Positions 21,879 through 21,891 of a DNA stretch of 21,891 nt are shown here, piece after piece. Location of the stretch: the NCBI GenBank assembly GCA_051883415.1, contig JBJETR010000006.1, forward strand, positions 1 through 21,891, given 5' to 3'. A program made the translations under genes and the position numbers. How positions within the stretch are numbered: the stretch's first letter is position 1; each line of letters opens with the position of its first letter. The notes below the pieces were generated by a model. It was given only the letters and a program-made list of their open reading frames with translations, was not told the origin of the DNA and made no database searches. This DNA comes from HGM11368 sp051883415. GTDB lineage: Bacteria > Bacillota > Clostridia > Christensenellales > UBA3700.

Positions 21879-21891
21879 ATGAAATTGAATA
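21879..21891 (+). CDS. Start of a gene cut by the right edge
   Basis: The ATG at 21879-21881 follows AGGAG with 7 bases between, a strong ribosome site, and the frame (MKLN) runs off the window. Nothing can be said about its function. It lies 98 bases after the XRE gene and in the same direction. Confidence 0.55.

Larger units (their letters stand above)
16149..21891. mobile_element. Integrated mobile element with HUH Rep and large serine recombinase (boundaries not resolved)
   Basis: The region after the AraC gene carries a small hypothetical gene, an HUH-type replication initiator, a large serine recombinase, a sigma-like HTH protein, a broken SLOG-family gene and an XRE regulator, with several large palindromes. 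This gene set is typical of integrative elements in Clostridia that excise with a serine recombinase and replicate by rolling circle. There is no relaxase, coupling ATPase or capsid gene in view, though the right end is outside the window. The left border is inferred only from the gene content change. No target-site duplication could be identified. Confidence 0.65.

Overview
The window looks like a chromosomal segment from an uncultured, gut-type Clostridia (Firmicutes) bacterium. The evidence is long translationally coupled operons, GGAGG-type ribosome sites, a GPH-family sugar symporter, a large AraC regulator and a mobile element with a large serine recombinase. Christensenellales or a relative is a guess from protein style only. 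One 100-base run of N (2923..3022) is a scaffold gap inside rhaB. I found no tRNA, rRNA or CRISPR array.

Region 1 (53..14827, all minus strand) is one probable 11-gene operon for rhamnosylated glycosides. In transcription order it holds a GH3 beta-glucosidase-type enzyme, a GPH/MFS symporter with a long charged tail, two membrane-anchored SGNH hydrolases sharing the same N-terminal anchor, a GH78 alpha-L-rhamnosidase without a signal peptide, two Rossmann-fold SDR proteins, a small lipoprotein, and rhaB, rhaA and rhaD. Junctions are overlaps or gaps of at most 11 bases, except for 47 bases before the lipoprotein gene. That gap holds a palindrome flanked by A5/T5. Inferred flow: SGNH enzymes may trim acyl groups outside, the symporter imports the glycoside, GH78 and GH3 release rhamnose and glucose in the cytoplasm, and RhaA, RhaB and RhaD turn rhamnose into DHAP and lactaldehyde. 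The SDRs might act on the aglycone or a sugar.

Region 2 (14828..16148) has a divergent 118-base control region with three TTGCAW repeats exactly 11 bases apart, one overlapping a good promoter for the plus-strand AraC-family gene that probably controls the operon.

Region 3 (about 16149 to the right edge) is more AT-rich and looks like an integrated mobile element. It starts with 760 gene-free bases containing two long inverted repeats and an array of five hairpins with similar 5-base loops. A 51-residue small protein, an HUH-type replication initiator (His-x-His and YxxKY motifs), a 147-base nested palindrome, a large serine recombinase and a sigma-like HTH protein follow. Next come two terminators, a minus-strand SLOG-family gene broken by an in-frame TAG, a control region with a palindrome and half-sites, an XRE-type regulator, and a gene start cut by the window edge.

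The best candidates for something new are the five-hairpin array with the nested palindromes around the HUH Rep, the SDR with a C-terminal Cys/His zinc-binding-like module, and the 11-base-period operator repeats.
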